Source: Lachnospiraceae bacterium
GTDB lineage: Bacteria > Bacillota > Clostridia > Lachnospirales > Lachnospiraceae
DNA length: 42,652 nucleotides
Assembly: GCA_017553035.1 (NCBI GenBank)
Contig: JAFZNE010000004.1
Location: forward strand, 1 to 42,652
Direction of reading: 5' to 3'
How positions within the stretch are numbered: the stretch's first letter is position 1; each line of letters begins with the position of its first letter. Below, piece by piece: positions 35,234 through 42,652 of this stretch. The notes under the pieces were generated by a model, which was given only the letters and a program-made list of their open reading frames with translations, ran no database searches and was not told the DNA's origin. A program made the position numbers and the translations under genes.

Positions 35234-37993
35234 ATGGATTACAGCAGACAGGGCGTTAAGGAAAGGCAGAAAGACGTCCGTTCCACGACCTCGAGGTTAG
35301 CCTCGAAGTTCTGGATAATGGTCTTGAGAATATTGCTGATCGTTATCGTAGGTGTCGGGATTTCCGGCGTAATGGCTGTCGGAGGAGCTTTTGAGGGATT
35401 GATAGATACTGCGCCTACGGTTCAGCTTGCCAGACTGAATGACACGGGATTTTCATCAACATCCTATTACTCGGATGGTACGGTTGCGCAGGTATTTGCG
35501 GGAGCAGAAGCCAACCGTGTATATGCGACGATAGATGAAATACCGCTTATGGTCCAGCATTGCTTCGTTGCGATCGAGGATGAGCGTTTTTATGAGCACG
35601 GTGGTATCGATATCCGCGGAATCTTCCGTGCGGGTGTATCTGTTGCGAAAGAGGGCGAACTCGATTACGGTGCAAGTACGATCACCCAGCAGATCCTGAA
35701 GAACGTTATATTCGGCGGCGGTAAAGAGAACAATTACCTTGCGAAGATCAAGAGAAAGGTACAGGAACAGTATCTGGCTATCCAGGTCGAGAGTGTACTG
35801 AGCAAGGATCAGATACTCGAGTATTATCTCAATTATATCAACCTGGGTAACGGTAATTACGGTATCAAGACCGCGGCTGAAGGTTACTTCGGCAAGGAAC
35901 TTTCGGAACTTACGCTGTCGGAAGCGGCTGTTCTTGCGCCTATAGCGCATTCTCCCACATTCAGGAATCCGATCACCCACCCTGCCGACAATGCCGAGCG
36001 TAGGCAGGCCTGCCTTGACAAGATGCTCGAGCTTGGCTGGTGTACGCAGGCAGAATATGATGAAGCCGTAGCAGATGACGTTTATACACGTATAGCGGCA
36101 TACAACGATGAACGTAAAGGTGTAACGATCACTACATTCTCGTATTTTACGGATGAGCTCGTGGAGCAGGTTCTCGAGGATTTCCAGAAAGAGCTCGGAT
36201 ACACTGCGGAACAGGCTCAGAATCTGCTGTATTACGGCGGTATAAGCATTTATACGACCCAGGACAAGCAGGTTCAGGACATTCTTGATAAGTATTATAC
36301 AAATGAAGAGAATTTCCCGGCATTTGGATTCACAAGCTCTACAGGTTCATGTTACGAGCTTTCATATGCGTTATCGGTATTTGATGCCGACGGGAATGCA
36401 ACGCATTACCAGCGCAGCGACCTTCTGAAGTACTATGAAGATTATGTTGACTCGCAGGGACTGTATTATCATGAAAATGGCGGCAAGAAGGGCATCAGCG
36501 AGCTGCTGCTTTCCGAGGAGGACATCAACGCAAAGATCGATGAATTCCGTGCGGCCAAAACAAATAATGAACAGCTGAAGTTTATAGAGAGTAAGCAGCT
36601 GACCCCCCAGCCTCAGTCATCATTCAGTATCATCGAGCAGTCAACCGGTAAGGTTGTGGCCGTATACGGCGGCAGAGGCGAGAAAAAGGGTTCCCTGACG
36701 CTTAACAGAGCTACCAATACAGTTCGTCAGGTAGGATCAACCTTTAAGGTGCTGGCATCTTTCCTGCCTGCGATCGACGGAGCCGGACTTACACTTGCTT
36801 CGGTCCAGGATGATATCCAGTATTTTTATCCGGGAACCGGCAAGGAAGTTATCAACTGGTACGGTTCGGGCTTCAGAGGCCTGCAGTCGATCAGGACCGG
36901 TATTTATAACTCTTTGAATATTGTAGCGGTCAAGACGCTTGAACAGATCGGCGCACCGCTCGGCTTTGAATATCTTCAGAAACTTGGTTTCAGTACATTG
37001 GTCAAAAATGAAGTGGGAGAAGACGGAACGGTGTATTCGGATGTAGGTCTTCCTCTTGCTCTGGGCGGTCTGACCAAGGGTGTTACAAACCTCGAGCTTA
37101 CCGCTGCATATGCTTCGATCGCGAACGGCGGAATCTACAACAAACCGCTGTATTATACAAAGATACTTGACAGCGACGGCAATGTGATCCTCGAGAAGAG
37201 CACCGAATCCAAGCAGGTCATGAAGACCTCAACGGCATGGCTGCTTACGAGTGCCATGCTTGATACAACGACTATAGGTACCGCGTCCCGTCTTTCATTC
37301 AAGAATTACAAGATGCCTGTAGCAGGTAAGACCGGAACGGCATCCAAGGACTCGGACCTATGGTTTGTCGGATATACTCCGTATTATACTGCATCGGTAT
37401 GGACGGGATACGATCATGCTTTCGACCAGAAGAACAAGAATTATCATCAGGAAATCTGGCGGAAGGTAATGGAAGAGATCCACGAGACAAAACAGCTGCC
37501 TTATGCAACATTTGAAAAACCCGATTCGATCGTACAGGCCCAGATATGTACAAAATGCGGCAATCTTGCCGTGATAGGCCTGTGTGATGAAGCAGAAGGC
37601 GGTTCATGCGTCAAGACCGAGTATTTTGCAAAAGGAACCGTTCCTACCCAGAAATGTAACTGCCATATCCGTGTGGATGTGTGCAAGAAATCCAACAAGC
37701 CCGCAGGGCCCAATTGTCCCAAGAAAAAGGTTGTAAGCAAGGTACTCCTGATCAAGAACGAGTATTATAAGATCAATCCGAGGACGATGCAGCCTTACGA
37801 TCCGCCTGAGATCATAACCACCTGGGATACACCTTATATCTATCATCCGGATGAAATATGCGACAAGCATCTGCCCGATGGCGCATACATTGATGAGGAA
37901 GGCAATATCGTCTACGGCGATGAAGATGAGGAAGAAGGCGCAGGCGAGGGTGCAGGCGAAGGCGCAGGCGATGACGATACGGACGGAGAATGA
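35234..37993 (+). CDS. Class A penicillin-binding protein (transglycosylase/transpeptidase)
   Basis: The 919-residue PBP1a-type enzyme polymerises and cross-links peptidoglycan at the membrane. A cytoplasmic tail and one membrane segment (about 27-50) precede the GT51 transglycosylase domain with the catalytic E115 in IEDERFYEHGGIDIRG and YGASTITQQILKN. The transpeptidase domain has the three motifs STFK (S502-K505), SLN (560-562) and KTG (699-701). After it comes a cysteine-rich segment (CTKCG, KCNCH, VCKK) and an acidic Gly/Ala/Glu tail encoded by 12-base repeats. GGAGG lies 8 bases before the ATG. A small membrane protein gene follows 80 bases on. Confidence 0.95.
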   Translation: MDYSRQGVKERQKDVRSTTSRLASKFWIMVLRILLIVIVGVGISGVMAVGGAFEGLIDTAPTVQLARLNDTGFSSTSYYSDGTVAQVFAGAEANRVYATIDEIPLMVQHCFVAIEDERFYEHGGIDIRGIFRAGVSVAKEGELDYGASTITQQILKNVIFGGGKENNYLAKIKRKVQEQYLAIQVESVLSKDQILEYYLNYINLGNGNYGIKTAAEGYFGKELSELTLSEAAVLAPIAHSPTFRNPITHPADNAERRQACLDKMLELGWCTQAEYDEAVADDVYTRIAAYNDERKGVTITTFSYFTDELVEQVLEDFQKELGYTAEQAQNLLYYGGISIYTTQDKQVQDILDKYYTNEENFPAFGFTSSTGSCYELSYALSVFDADGNATHYQRSDLLKYYEDYVDSQGLYYHENGGKKGISELLLSEEDINAKIDEFRAAKTNNEQLKFIESKQLTPQPQSSFSIIEQSTGKVVAVYGGRGEKKGSLTLNRATNTVRQVGSTFKVLASFLPAIDGAGLTLASVQDDIQYFYPGTGKEVINWYGSGFRGLQSIRTGIYNSLNIVAVKTLEQIGAPLGFEYLQKLGFSTLVKNEVGEDGTVYSDVGLPLALGGLTKGVTNLELTAAYASIANGGIYNKPLYYTKILDSDGNVILEKSTESKQVMKTSTAWLLTSAMLDTTTIGTASRLSFKNYKMPVAGKTGTASKDSDLWFVGYTPYYTASVWTGYDHAFDQKNKNYHQEIWRKVMEEIHETKQLPYATFEKPDSIVQAQICTKCGNLAVIGLCDEAEGGSCVKTEYFAKGTVPTQKCNCHIRVDVCKKSNKPAGPNCPKKKVVSKVLLIKNEYYKINPRTMQPYDPPEIITTWDTPYIYHPDEICDKHLPDGAYIDEEGNIVYGDEDEEEGAGEGAGEGAGDDDTDGE
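37937..37972 (+). repeat. Three 12-bp repeats in the PBP tail
   Basis: Units GGCGCAGGCGAG, GGTGCAGGCGAA and GGCGCAGGCGAT encode GAGE-GAGE-GAGD just before the C-terminus. They are coding repeats with no sign of being mobile. Confidence 0.85.
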
Positions 37994-38073
37994 TAACAGG
38001 AGAATCAGCAGGAATAATAAACAGGAACAGGAAAGAACAGGTTTATCAGGGGTAAGAGAGAAGGAGGTTTACA

Positions 38074-38283
38074 ATGGCTGTTTATCTGAATGAAGAGGAA
38101 GAAGCAAGGCGCAAGGAAGAACTTGAGGAATATTCCCGCACCAAGCAGGAAGAGATCGATATCGAACGTATCAATTCAAGAGAGAAGCGCATGAAACAGG
38201 ACAGGATATTCCAGAAGATCCTGTTCCTCACATTCGCAGCGGTTCTGATCTTTCTTGTGATAAGCTGGTGGAGAGGGGTATGA
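38074..38283 (+). CDS. Small tail-anchored membrane protein
   Basis: A 69-residue protein with a very strong GAAGGAGG 7-8 bases before its ATG. The first about 45 residues are highly charged and helical (EEEEARRKEELEEYSRTKQEE), likely a coiled coil, and residues about 47-64 form one hydrophobic segment, so it is probably inserted by its C-terminus with the helix in the cytoplasm. It resembles small PBP- or divisome-associated proteins in layout only; I do not recognise a named family. It lies 80 bases after the PBP gene through a purine-rich spacer without a terminator, so cotranscription and a role in wall synthesis are plausible. A long hairpin follows. Confidence 0.75.
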   Translation: MAVYLNEEEEARRKEELEEYSRTKQEEIDIERINSREKRMKQDRIFQKILFLTFAAVLIFLVISWWRGV

Positions 38284-38321
38284 TCGATCCCTGAAAAAGT
38301 GATAATAAAATAGAAAAAATT

Positions 38322-38370
38322 AATCAGGATATAATTAGTTTGGAAAAAACCAATTAATTATATCCTGATT
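38322..38370. terminator. Long AT-rich hairpin between convergent genes
   Basis: Arms AATCAGGATATAATTA (38322-38337) and its exact complement (38355-38370) pair over 16 bases. TTGG and CCAA extend the stem inside, with an AAAAAA loop. The flanks are A- and T-rich on the two sides, so it can serve transcripts from both directions (the small tail-anchored gene and the regulator). Confidence 0.7.
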
Positions 38371-38395
38371 TAATGTTGTTCTAGGTATTGAAAAA

Positions 38396-39583
38396 TCAGA
38401 CTTTCGGGTCAAGAGGAAGCATCCTGTAACTCAATGTGATGTCCTTCTTAATATGCTTACGATAGAAGGAAGAGGAGATTCTCTTCATAACCATCTCTAT
38501 ATTTTCATAGGATGCCGAGGGGAGCAGAAGAACGTATTGCGATACGCTGTAACGGGAGTAAACATCTCCTTTTCTCAGGGTATCGTTCATCGCTTTGACC
38601 AGGTCGTCCATTGCCTTGTTCAGAGCTATGGAATTGACTGACGATGTAGCCGGAGTCAGGGTAATGAGCCCGAGATAGATCGAGTCGCCGCTGCGTGCGC
38701 AGGCTCTGGCTTCAAGCTGGTAAACATCCTTGAAAAATTCGTATTCGCAGGAGAATGCTCCCTGTGCTTCACCTTCTTCGGTCAGAGACTCTTTGATAAC
38801 GTTAAGGTCGGTCTCGAGAGCCTTGGTGGTCTTGATGATGGTACGATACAGGCTCTTCAGTTCCTTCGAAGGATTGATACCGAATTTGCGGTAGAATGTC
38901 TCGGTCACGGTACTGTAGGCTGCAAGTGCTTCGGCCTGATGTCCGGAACGATACAGGGCATCGATAAGATGGAAATACAGCTCCTCGTTGTGCTCTTCGA
39001 TGGCGATCGCATTTTCACAGACTGTAATGATATCCTCGTAATTCTGATCGTCGAGATAGCATTCTATAAGGGAGAATACGGCCTTGATGTACATGTTGTG
39101 ATAATATTCCGTGATCGGAACCAGCCAGTTCTCCTGGTTATTCTGCAGGAAATCACCCTTGTACAGATTCAAAGCTTCTTCGAGCAATGCGATGCGTCCG
39201 GCACCGGATTTACGCTTCTCGGCTCTTTTACACAGCTGTTCGAAAAGATCAACATCCGTCACGATGGCAAGGTTACGATTGACGTAATACTGTCCCTTCT
39301 TCAGAACGATCAGCTCATTGCCGTCATCGGTACCGAGCTCATCCAGAATCTTTCTTGAACGATGGAGCAGGACCTTAAGGGCGCCACCCGTAGTATCGGA
39401 AGTGCCTTCGGACCAAACCATGTTCATAAGATCATCCTGAGTCATCGTCTCATTGCGATGTGCGAACATGAATTCAATAAGGTTCCAGGGCTTATGAGAC
39501 CTGTTGTTCTTGTCGGAAATGACCTTATTCCCGTGCGTGATCGTAAAATCACCGAGCAATGTTACAAGATAATTATCATTCAT
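38396..39583 (-). CDS. SARP/BTAD-type transcriptional regulator with degenerate GGDEF-like C-terminal module
   Basis: A 395-residue protein with three parts. Residues about 1-100 form an OmpR-like winged helix (FMFAHRNETMTQDDLMNMVW, GGALKVLLHRSRKIL). Residues about 110-255 form a BTAD (bacterial transcriptional activator) helical-repeat domain ending in NPSKELKSLYRTIIK. Residues about 276-395 form a module that aligns with the C-terminus of the divergently encoded REC-HD-GYP-GGDEF protein. In this module the catalytic GGDEF is replaced by SVSQY (346-350), but RKGD (337-340) keeps the RxxD inhibitory-site position five residues upstream. I infer a transcription factor that may bind c-di-GMP there or pair with its neighbour. 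GAGGAG precedes the ATG. Confidence 0.88.
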   Translation of the reverse strand: MNDNYLVTLLGDFTITHGNKVISDKNNRSHKPWNLIEFMFAHRNETMTQDDLMNMVWSEGTSDTTGGALKVLLHRSRKILDELGTDDGNELIVLKKGQYYVNRNLAIVTDVDLFEQLCKRAEKRKSGAGRIALLEEALNLYKGDFLQNNQENWLVPITEYYHNMYIKAVFSLIECYLDDQNYEDIITVCENAIAIEEHNEELYFHLIDALYRSGHQAEALAAYSTVTETFYRKFGINPSKELKSLYRTIIKTTKALETDLNVIKESLTEEGEAQGAFSCEYEFFKDVYQLEARACARSGDSIYLGLITLTPATSSVNSIALNKAMDDLVKAMNDTLRKGDVYSRYSVSQYVLLLPSASYENIEMVMKRISSSFYRKHIKKDITLSYRMLPLDPKV

Positions 39584-39609
39584 AATAACACTCTCCTCAT
39601 TCTATACGC

Positions 39610-39638
39610 ATTATAAACAATTCCTTGTTTTTTGTCTA
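39610..39638 (-). promoter_or_regulatory. Predicted promoter of the SARP/BTAD regulator
   Basis: On the reverse strand TAGACA (39633-39638), 17-base spacer, perfect TATAAT (39610-39615), about 20 bases before a GAGGAG ribosome binding site and the ATG at 39583. Confidence 0.7.
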
Positions 39639-39735
39639 CAATAATTCTGATTTTTTCTTAGTCACAAACAATCTTTTTTATACTGTAAAAGCTTGTGGAA
39701 ATGATCCGGGATCCGGTCGTAAAATCTATCAAAAG

Positions 39736-39764
39736 TTGACAAATCGTGGATTTTGTGATAAAAT
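39736..39764 (+). promoter_or_regulatory. Predicted promoter of the REC-HD-GYP-GGDEF gene
   Basis: Perfect TTGACA (39736-39741), 17-base spacer, TAAAAT (39759-39764). The leader is about 70 bases, and the ATG at 39840 has only a weak GGGG about 11 bases upstream. Confidence 0.72.
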
Positions 39765-39839
39765 TTTTTGCGATTCTAACAATCGTTTTTTGCGGACTTT
39801 ATTAATTGGATTGGTTTTTGATACGGGGTATTTAGTGCG

Positions 39840-41915
39840 ATGAAGAAGATACTGGTTGTTGACGATAACAGCGTAAGCCTGTCATTGGCCAAAAGTATGC
39901 TGTCTGATCTGTATTCTGTCTATGCGGTCCTGTCCGGAGAGCAGGCTCTGCAGTTCCTTGAAAAGAAGGAGTGCGACCTGATACTCCTCGATCTTAACAT
40001 GTCTGACATGTCCGGTTATGAGACACTGAGAGCCATAAGGGACAATGATGCCACCAAGGACGTGCCGATCATTTTCCTTACCGCGGACAGCGATCCCGAG
40101 ACGGAGAAGAAGTGCTTCGAAATGGGAGCATACGATTTTATCGTCAAGCCTTTCCAGAAAGCGACCCTGCGCAGCCGTGTAAGCAGAACATTGGAGCTGC
40201 TCGACCTCAAGAAGAACCTTGAGAGCCAGATAATAGAGAAGACCAAGGAGATCGCCAGGATCTCGCTGAAATCGATGATGATGATCGCCAATACTGTCGA
40301 CAAGAAGGATCCGCTTGCGTCAAAACACTCCACGAACGTCGCATGGTTTGCGGTAGAGATCGCAAAACGCATGGGATGGTCCGGAGATGATCTTTACAAT
40401 CTTCAGAATCTTGCTCTTATACATGATATAGGCAATATCGGAGTTCCCGATTCGATCATAAGAAAGAAGGGACCGCTGACTCAGAGTGAATACGAGACTC
40501 TTAAGCACCATACCGATTACGGCAAGAGCATACTTCAGGATATGACAGTCATCAGGAAAGCCGCAGAGGTTGCCCAGACCCACCATGAAAGATATGACGG
40601 TAAGGGATATCCGAACGGTCTGTCCGGTGAAGATATTCCCATAGAGGCACGAATCATCGCCATTGCGGATGCTTTTGATTCCATGACATCGGATCGTTCA
40701 TTCAGGAAAAAACTCGATAAGGAAACGATCCTTCATCAGTTCGAAGAGGGAAAGGGAACACAGTTTGACCCTATGATGACCGAGATCGCGATATCGATGA
40801 TCAAGGAAGATAAACTTGAACACAAGGATATTGAGATCGAAAATGAGTCGGATATAGCAAGGGAGAGCAGCAAGCTTCTTCAGAAAGTGCTGTCCGAGTA
40901 TACAAAAGAGGTTCGTACCGAAGCGGCCAAGGATCCTCTGACAGGATTATGGAACAGGAGCTATACCGTCGATTATATCAATGAGTATTTCAAGGATAAA
41001 CGTCATGGCGGATGCCTGTTCATGATCGATATGGATAACTTCAAGCGTATAAACGATACTTACGGACACATCGTCGGTGACAGTGTAATAGTAAGACTCG
41101 GCGAAACATTGAGGACGGTTGTCCGTGAAGACGACGTAATATGCCGCATCGGCGGAGATGAATTCATATTATTCTTCAAAGGCAATTCCAGCAGAGCTTT
41201 TGCTTCATCCAAAGCTGAAGAGATAATCCTTACGCTTGACAAGAATTTCAGTGTAGAAGGAGATGAAGGCTCGGGGCATATTTCGATCTCCATAGGTATC
41301 GCTCTTTCTCCTGTGGACGGTAACGACTTTAACACATTATACAGCAGAGCCGACAAAGCCCTGTATTATGTGAAGAAGAACGGCAAGCACAATTATCATT
41401 TTTACAGTGATGAGAATGAAATATCCGCGCACAAGAAGAGCTCCAATATCGATATCGCTTACCTGCGCCGCTTCTTGAGAGAACAGAATAACAATCCCGG
41501 TGTATTCCAGGTGGAATATGAAAGCTTCAAGAAGATATACCGTTTCCTGCTCAGGACCCAGAAACGTACAAGGCAGCCGGTTCTGATACTGCTCATTACG
41601 ATTTATTCAAATGACGGAGAGAATGAGACTCCGGATAATGAGATCCTCGACAGGGCATTCCCGAGGCTCAAGAAGGCCGTTTCTTCGACTATCAGAAGCA
41701 ATGACATAGGAACAACCTACAGCTCGAGCCAGTACATCGCGTTGCTGGTGGATTCGACACCGGCCAACGGTTATATCATAGCCGAGCGGATCCGCAAGAC
41801 ATTCGAAGAGGGCGAGCCGATAGATTGTCGTCTTGAATACGATATTGACGAGATATCACTTGACGAATATATTCTCGCAGAAGAGCAAAAAGATACCGAT
41901 GATCATGAAGAATGA
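39840..41915 (+). CDS. REC-HD-GYP-GGDEF c-di-GMP enzyme with extra degenerate GGDEF-like C-terminus
   Basis: The 691-residue protein has four parts. A receiver domain spans 1-120, with D8, D9, phosphoacceptor D51, T81 and K103. An HD-GYP phosphodiesterase domain spans about 145-325, with HDIG at 195-198 and HHERYDGKGYP at 248-258. A GGDEF diguanylate cyclase domain spans about 365-525, with GGDEF at 438-442 and the I-site R429-D432. A C-terminal module (555-691) matches that of the neighbouring SARP-type regulator, with SSSQY at 628-632 and RSND at 619-622. The receiver would control the balance of c-di-GMP making and breaking. A partner histidine kinase is not in the window. The start ATG has a weak ribosome binding site. 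The gene ends 13 bases before the convergent selD. Confidence 0.93.
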   Translation: MKKILVVDDNSVSLSLAKSMLSDLYSVYAVLSGEQALQFLEKKECDLILLDLNMSDMSGYETLRAIRDNDATKDVPIIFLTADSDPETEKKCFEMGAYDFIVKPFQKATLRSRVSRTLELLDLKKNLESQIIEKTKEIARISLKSMMMIANTVDKKDPLASKHSTNVAWFAVEIAKRMGWSGDDLYNLQNLALIHDIGNIGVPDSIIRKKGPLTQSEYETLKHHTDYGKSILQDMTVIRKAAEVAQTHHERYDGKGYPNGLSGEDIPIEARIIAIADAFDSMTSDRSFRKKLDKETILHQFEEGKGTQFDPMMTEIAISMIKEDKLEHKDIEIENESDIARESSKLLQKVLSEYTKEVRTEAAKDPLTGLWNRSYTVDYINEYFKDKRHGGCLFMIDMDNFKRINDTYGHIVGDSVIVRLGETLRTVVREDDVICRIGGDEFILFFKGNSSRAFASSKAEEIILTLDKNFSVEGDEGSGHISISIGIALSPVDGNDFNTLYSRADKALYYVKKNGKHNYHFYSDENEISAHKKSSNIDIAYLRRFLREQNNNPGVFQVEYESFKKIYRFLLRTQKRTRQPVLILLITIYSNDGENETPDNEILDRAFPRLKKAVSSTIRSNDIGTTYSSSQYIALLVDSTPANGYIIAERIRKTFEEGEPIDCRLEYDIDEISLDEYILAEEQKDTDDHEE

Positions 41916-41928
41916 TCACCGGTCGCGT

Positions 41929-42652
41929 TTACAAAACAATAATGTCTTTATCAGATGCCGCGGTCACATATCCGATGATCGCGGCATCTGTGTGCACAAG
42001 AAGATCTTCAAGAAGCTTGTGGGCATCTTTTTCGGCTACACTGATCAGTAAACCGCCAGAAGTCTGGGGATCGAACAGGATATCAAGCATTGCACGGCTG
42101 ACATTTTCACCCGCCGAGTAATGATCGCCCACATAATCCCTGTTCTTATATGCTCCGTCGGGTATGAAACCCATTTCGGCCATCTCATATGCCGCAGTAT
42201 GATATTTGACGGAGGAAGTATCGATGTTGATGGTTACTCCGCTCGAATGGGACATTTCAAAGGCATGACCCATCAGACCGAAACCGGTGACATCGGTGCA
42301 GGAATGGACGTCGTAAGCTATCATGTTATTGCGTGATTGCTTGTTCAGGGTCGCCATAAAGTTAATTACAGATTTAAGTTCTTCGGAACCAATCATGCCT
42401 GCTTTTGCCGCCGTAGTAATGATTCCGGCTCCGAGAGGTTTGGTCAGGATCAAAACATCACCGATCTTTGATGAAGAATTAGTTAAAAGCTGATTTAATT
42501 TAACAAAGCCGGTAACACTGAGTCCGTATTTCGGTGATTCGTCGTTGATCGTATGTCCGCCGCAGATTATCGCTCCGGCTTCACAGGCTTTATCATAGCC
42601 GCCCCGAAGGATCGAACGTATGGAATCTTCGGTCATGCTTTTTGTGACGGTC
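41929..42652 (-). CDS. selD: Selenide, water dikinase, N-terminus cut by window edge
   Basis: The visible 240 or so residues (open to base 42652) are the C-terminal two thirds of SelD, which makes selenophosphate from selenide and ATP. Diagnostic stretches are LRGGYDKACEAGAIICGGHTI, PKYGLSVTGFV, ILTKPLGAGII, CTDVTGFGLMGHAFEM and the end FDPQTSGGLLISV. An internal ATG at 42636 is not the start, since the reading frame continues upstream with conserved sequence. The catalytic Cys/Sec near the N-terminus is outside. It implies the organism makes selenoproteins or 2-selenouridine tRNA, or uses selenium as a cofactor. No selA or selB is in the window. It converges with the HD-GYP gene. Confidence 0.93.
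   Translation of the reverse strand, partial: TVTKSMTEDSIRSILRGGYDKACEAGAIICGGHTINDESPKYGLSVTGFVKLNQLLTNSSSKIGDVLILTKPLGAGIITTAAKAGMIGSEELKSVINFMATLNKQSRNNMIAYDVHSCTDVTGFGLMGHAFEMSHSSGVTINIDTSSVKYHTAAYEMAEMGFIPDGAYKNRDYVGDHYSAGENVSRAMLDILFDPQTSGGLLISVAEKDAHKLLEDLLVHTDAAIIGYVTAASDKDIIVL

Larger units (their letters stand above)
39584..39839. other. Divergent control region of the signalling pair
   Basis: The 256-base gap between the regulator and HD-GYP/GGDEF genes holds two facing-away promoters (39610-39638 reverse, 39736-39764 forward). The forward leader has a small hairpin, CGATT (39771-39775) and AATCG (39781-39785), followed by six T residues and preceded by another TTTTTTGCG copy. No other gene is visible. 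Regulator binding sites are expected here but no clear dyad stands out. Confidence 0.5.

Noticed and set aside
1-42652. CRISPR arrays, tRNA or rRNA genes, prophage or insertion sequences
   Set aside because: No regularly spaced repeats, cloverleaf-like segments, rRNA sequence, integrase, terminal inverted repeats or phage structural genes were recognised by eye; a tRNAscan or repeat search could still find something small.

Overview
The window reads as chromosomal DNA from a Gram-positive anaerobe of the Clostridia, most likely a rumen or gut Lachnospiraceae; the genus cannot be resolved from sequence alone. The evidence is the clostridial gene order cysE-cysS-mrnC-rlmB, a [FeFe]-hydrogenase-type protein, strong GGAGG ribosome binding sites with TTGACA/TATAAT-like promoters, a class II GalT, a PadR/DUF2812 pair, a DUF3737 protein and a bacterial serpin. 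No rRNA, tRNA, CRISPR array, prophage or intact insertion sequence was recognised. Both window edges cut genes: a TrmH-family methyltransferase on the left and selD on the right.

Layout. 1-3.4 kb: partial TrmH-family gene, an Rpn/PD-(D/E)XK nuclease gene, and a reverse-strand padR-DUF2812-small membrane protein operon whose promoter carries a direct-repeat operator candidate. 3.4-7.3 kb: a PHP phosphoesterase, a soluble [FeFe]-hydrogenase/methyl-accepting chemotaxis fusion, and a DegV fatty-acid-binding protein. 7.4-23.4 kb: a long forward run with Leloir genes galT-galK, a MATE exporter, an NlpC/P60 wall hydrolase, cysE-cysS-mrnC-rlmB, a DUF3810 metalloprotease-like membrane protein, a SleB-like hydrolase, ThrH, DUF3737, a PatB/MalY C-S lyase and a lipoprotein. 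23.5-28.3 kb: a CDF transporter and a secreted serpin forward, then MgtC and a CPA2 antiporter in reverse. 28.4-31.2 kb: uxuA-uxuB for glucuronate use. 31.2-38.3 kb: a Cache chemoreceptor, an internally duplicated protein of unknown function, SEC-C and YigZ genes in reverse, a class A penicillin-binding protein and a small tail-anchored protein. 38.4-41.9 kb: a divergent signalling pair. 41.9 kb to the end: selD.

The most interesting element is the divergent pair at 38.4-41.9 kb. A SARP/BTAD-type transcriptional regulator and a REC-HD-GYP-GGDEF protein face away from each other across 256 bp. Both end in the same degenerate GGDEF-like module. In both modules the catalytic signature is replaced (SVSQY and SSSQY), but an RxxD inhibitory-site motif stays exactly five residues upstream. 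This suggests a c-di-GMP-responsive transcription factor encoded beside the enzyme that makes and breaks c-di-GMP. The second highlight is the hydrogenase-MCP fusion. It keeps the four cysteines that would hold the H-cluster but has proline where the catalytic proton-transfer cysteine normally sits, which fits a gas or redox sensor wired to chemotaxis better than an enzyme.

Smaller points of interest are an imperfect tandem duplication of the translation start of the antiporter gene that creates a 9-codon upstream ORF, an internal repeat in the 163-residue unknown protein, a possible AUA start codon for the PatB-like gene, and a serpin with an inhibitory-type hinge.
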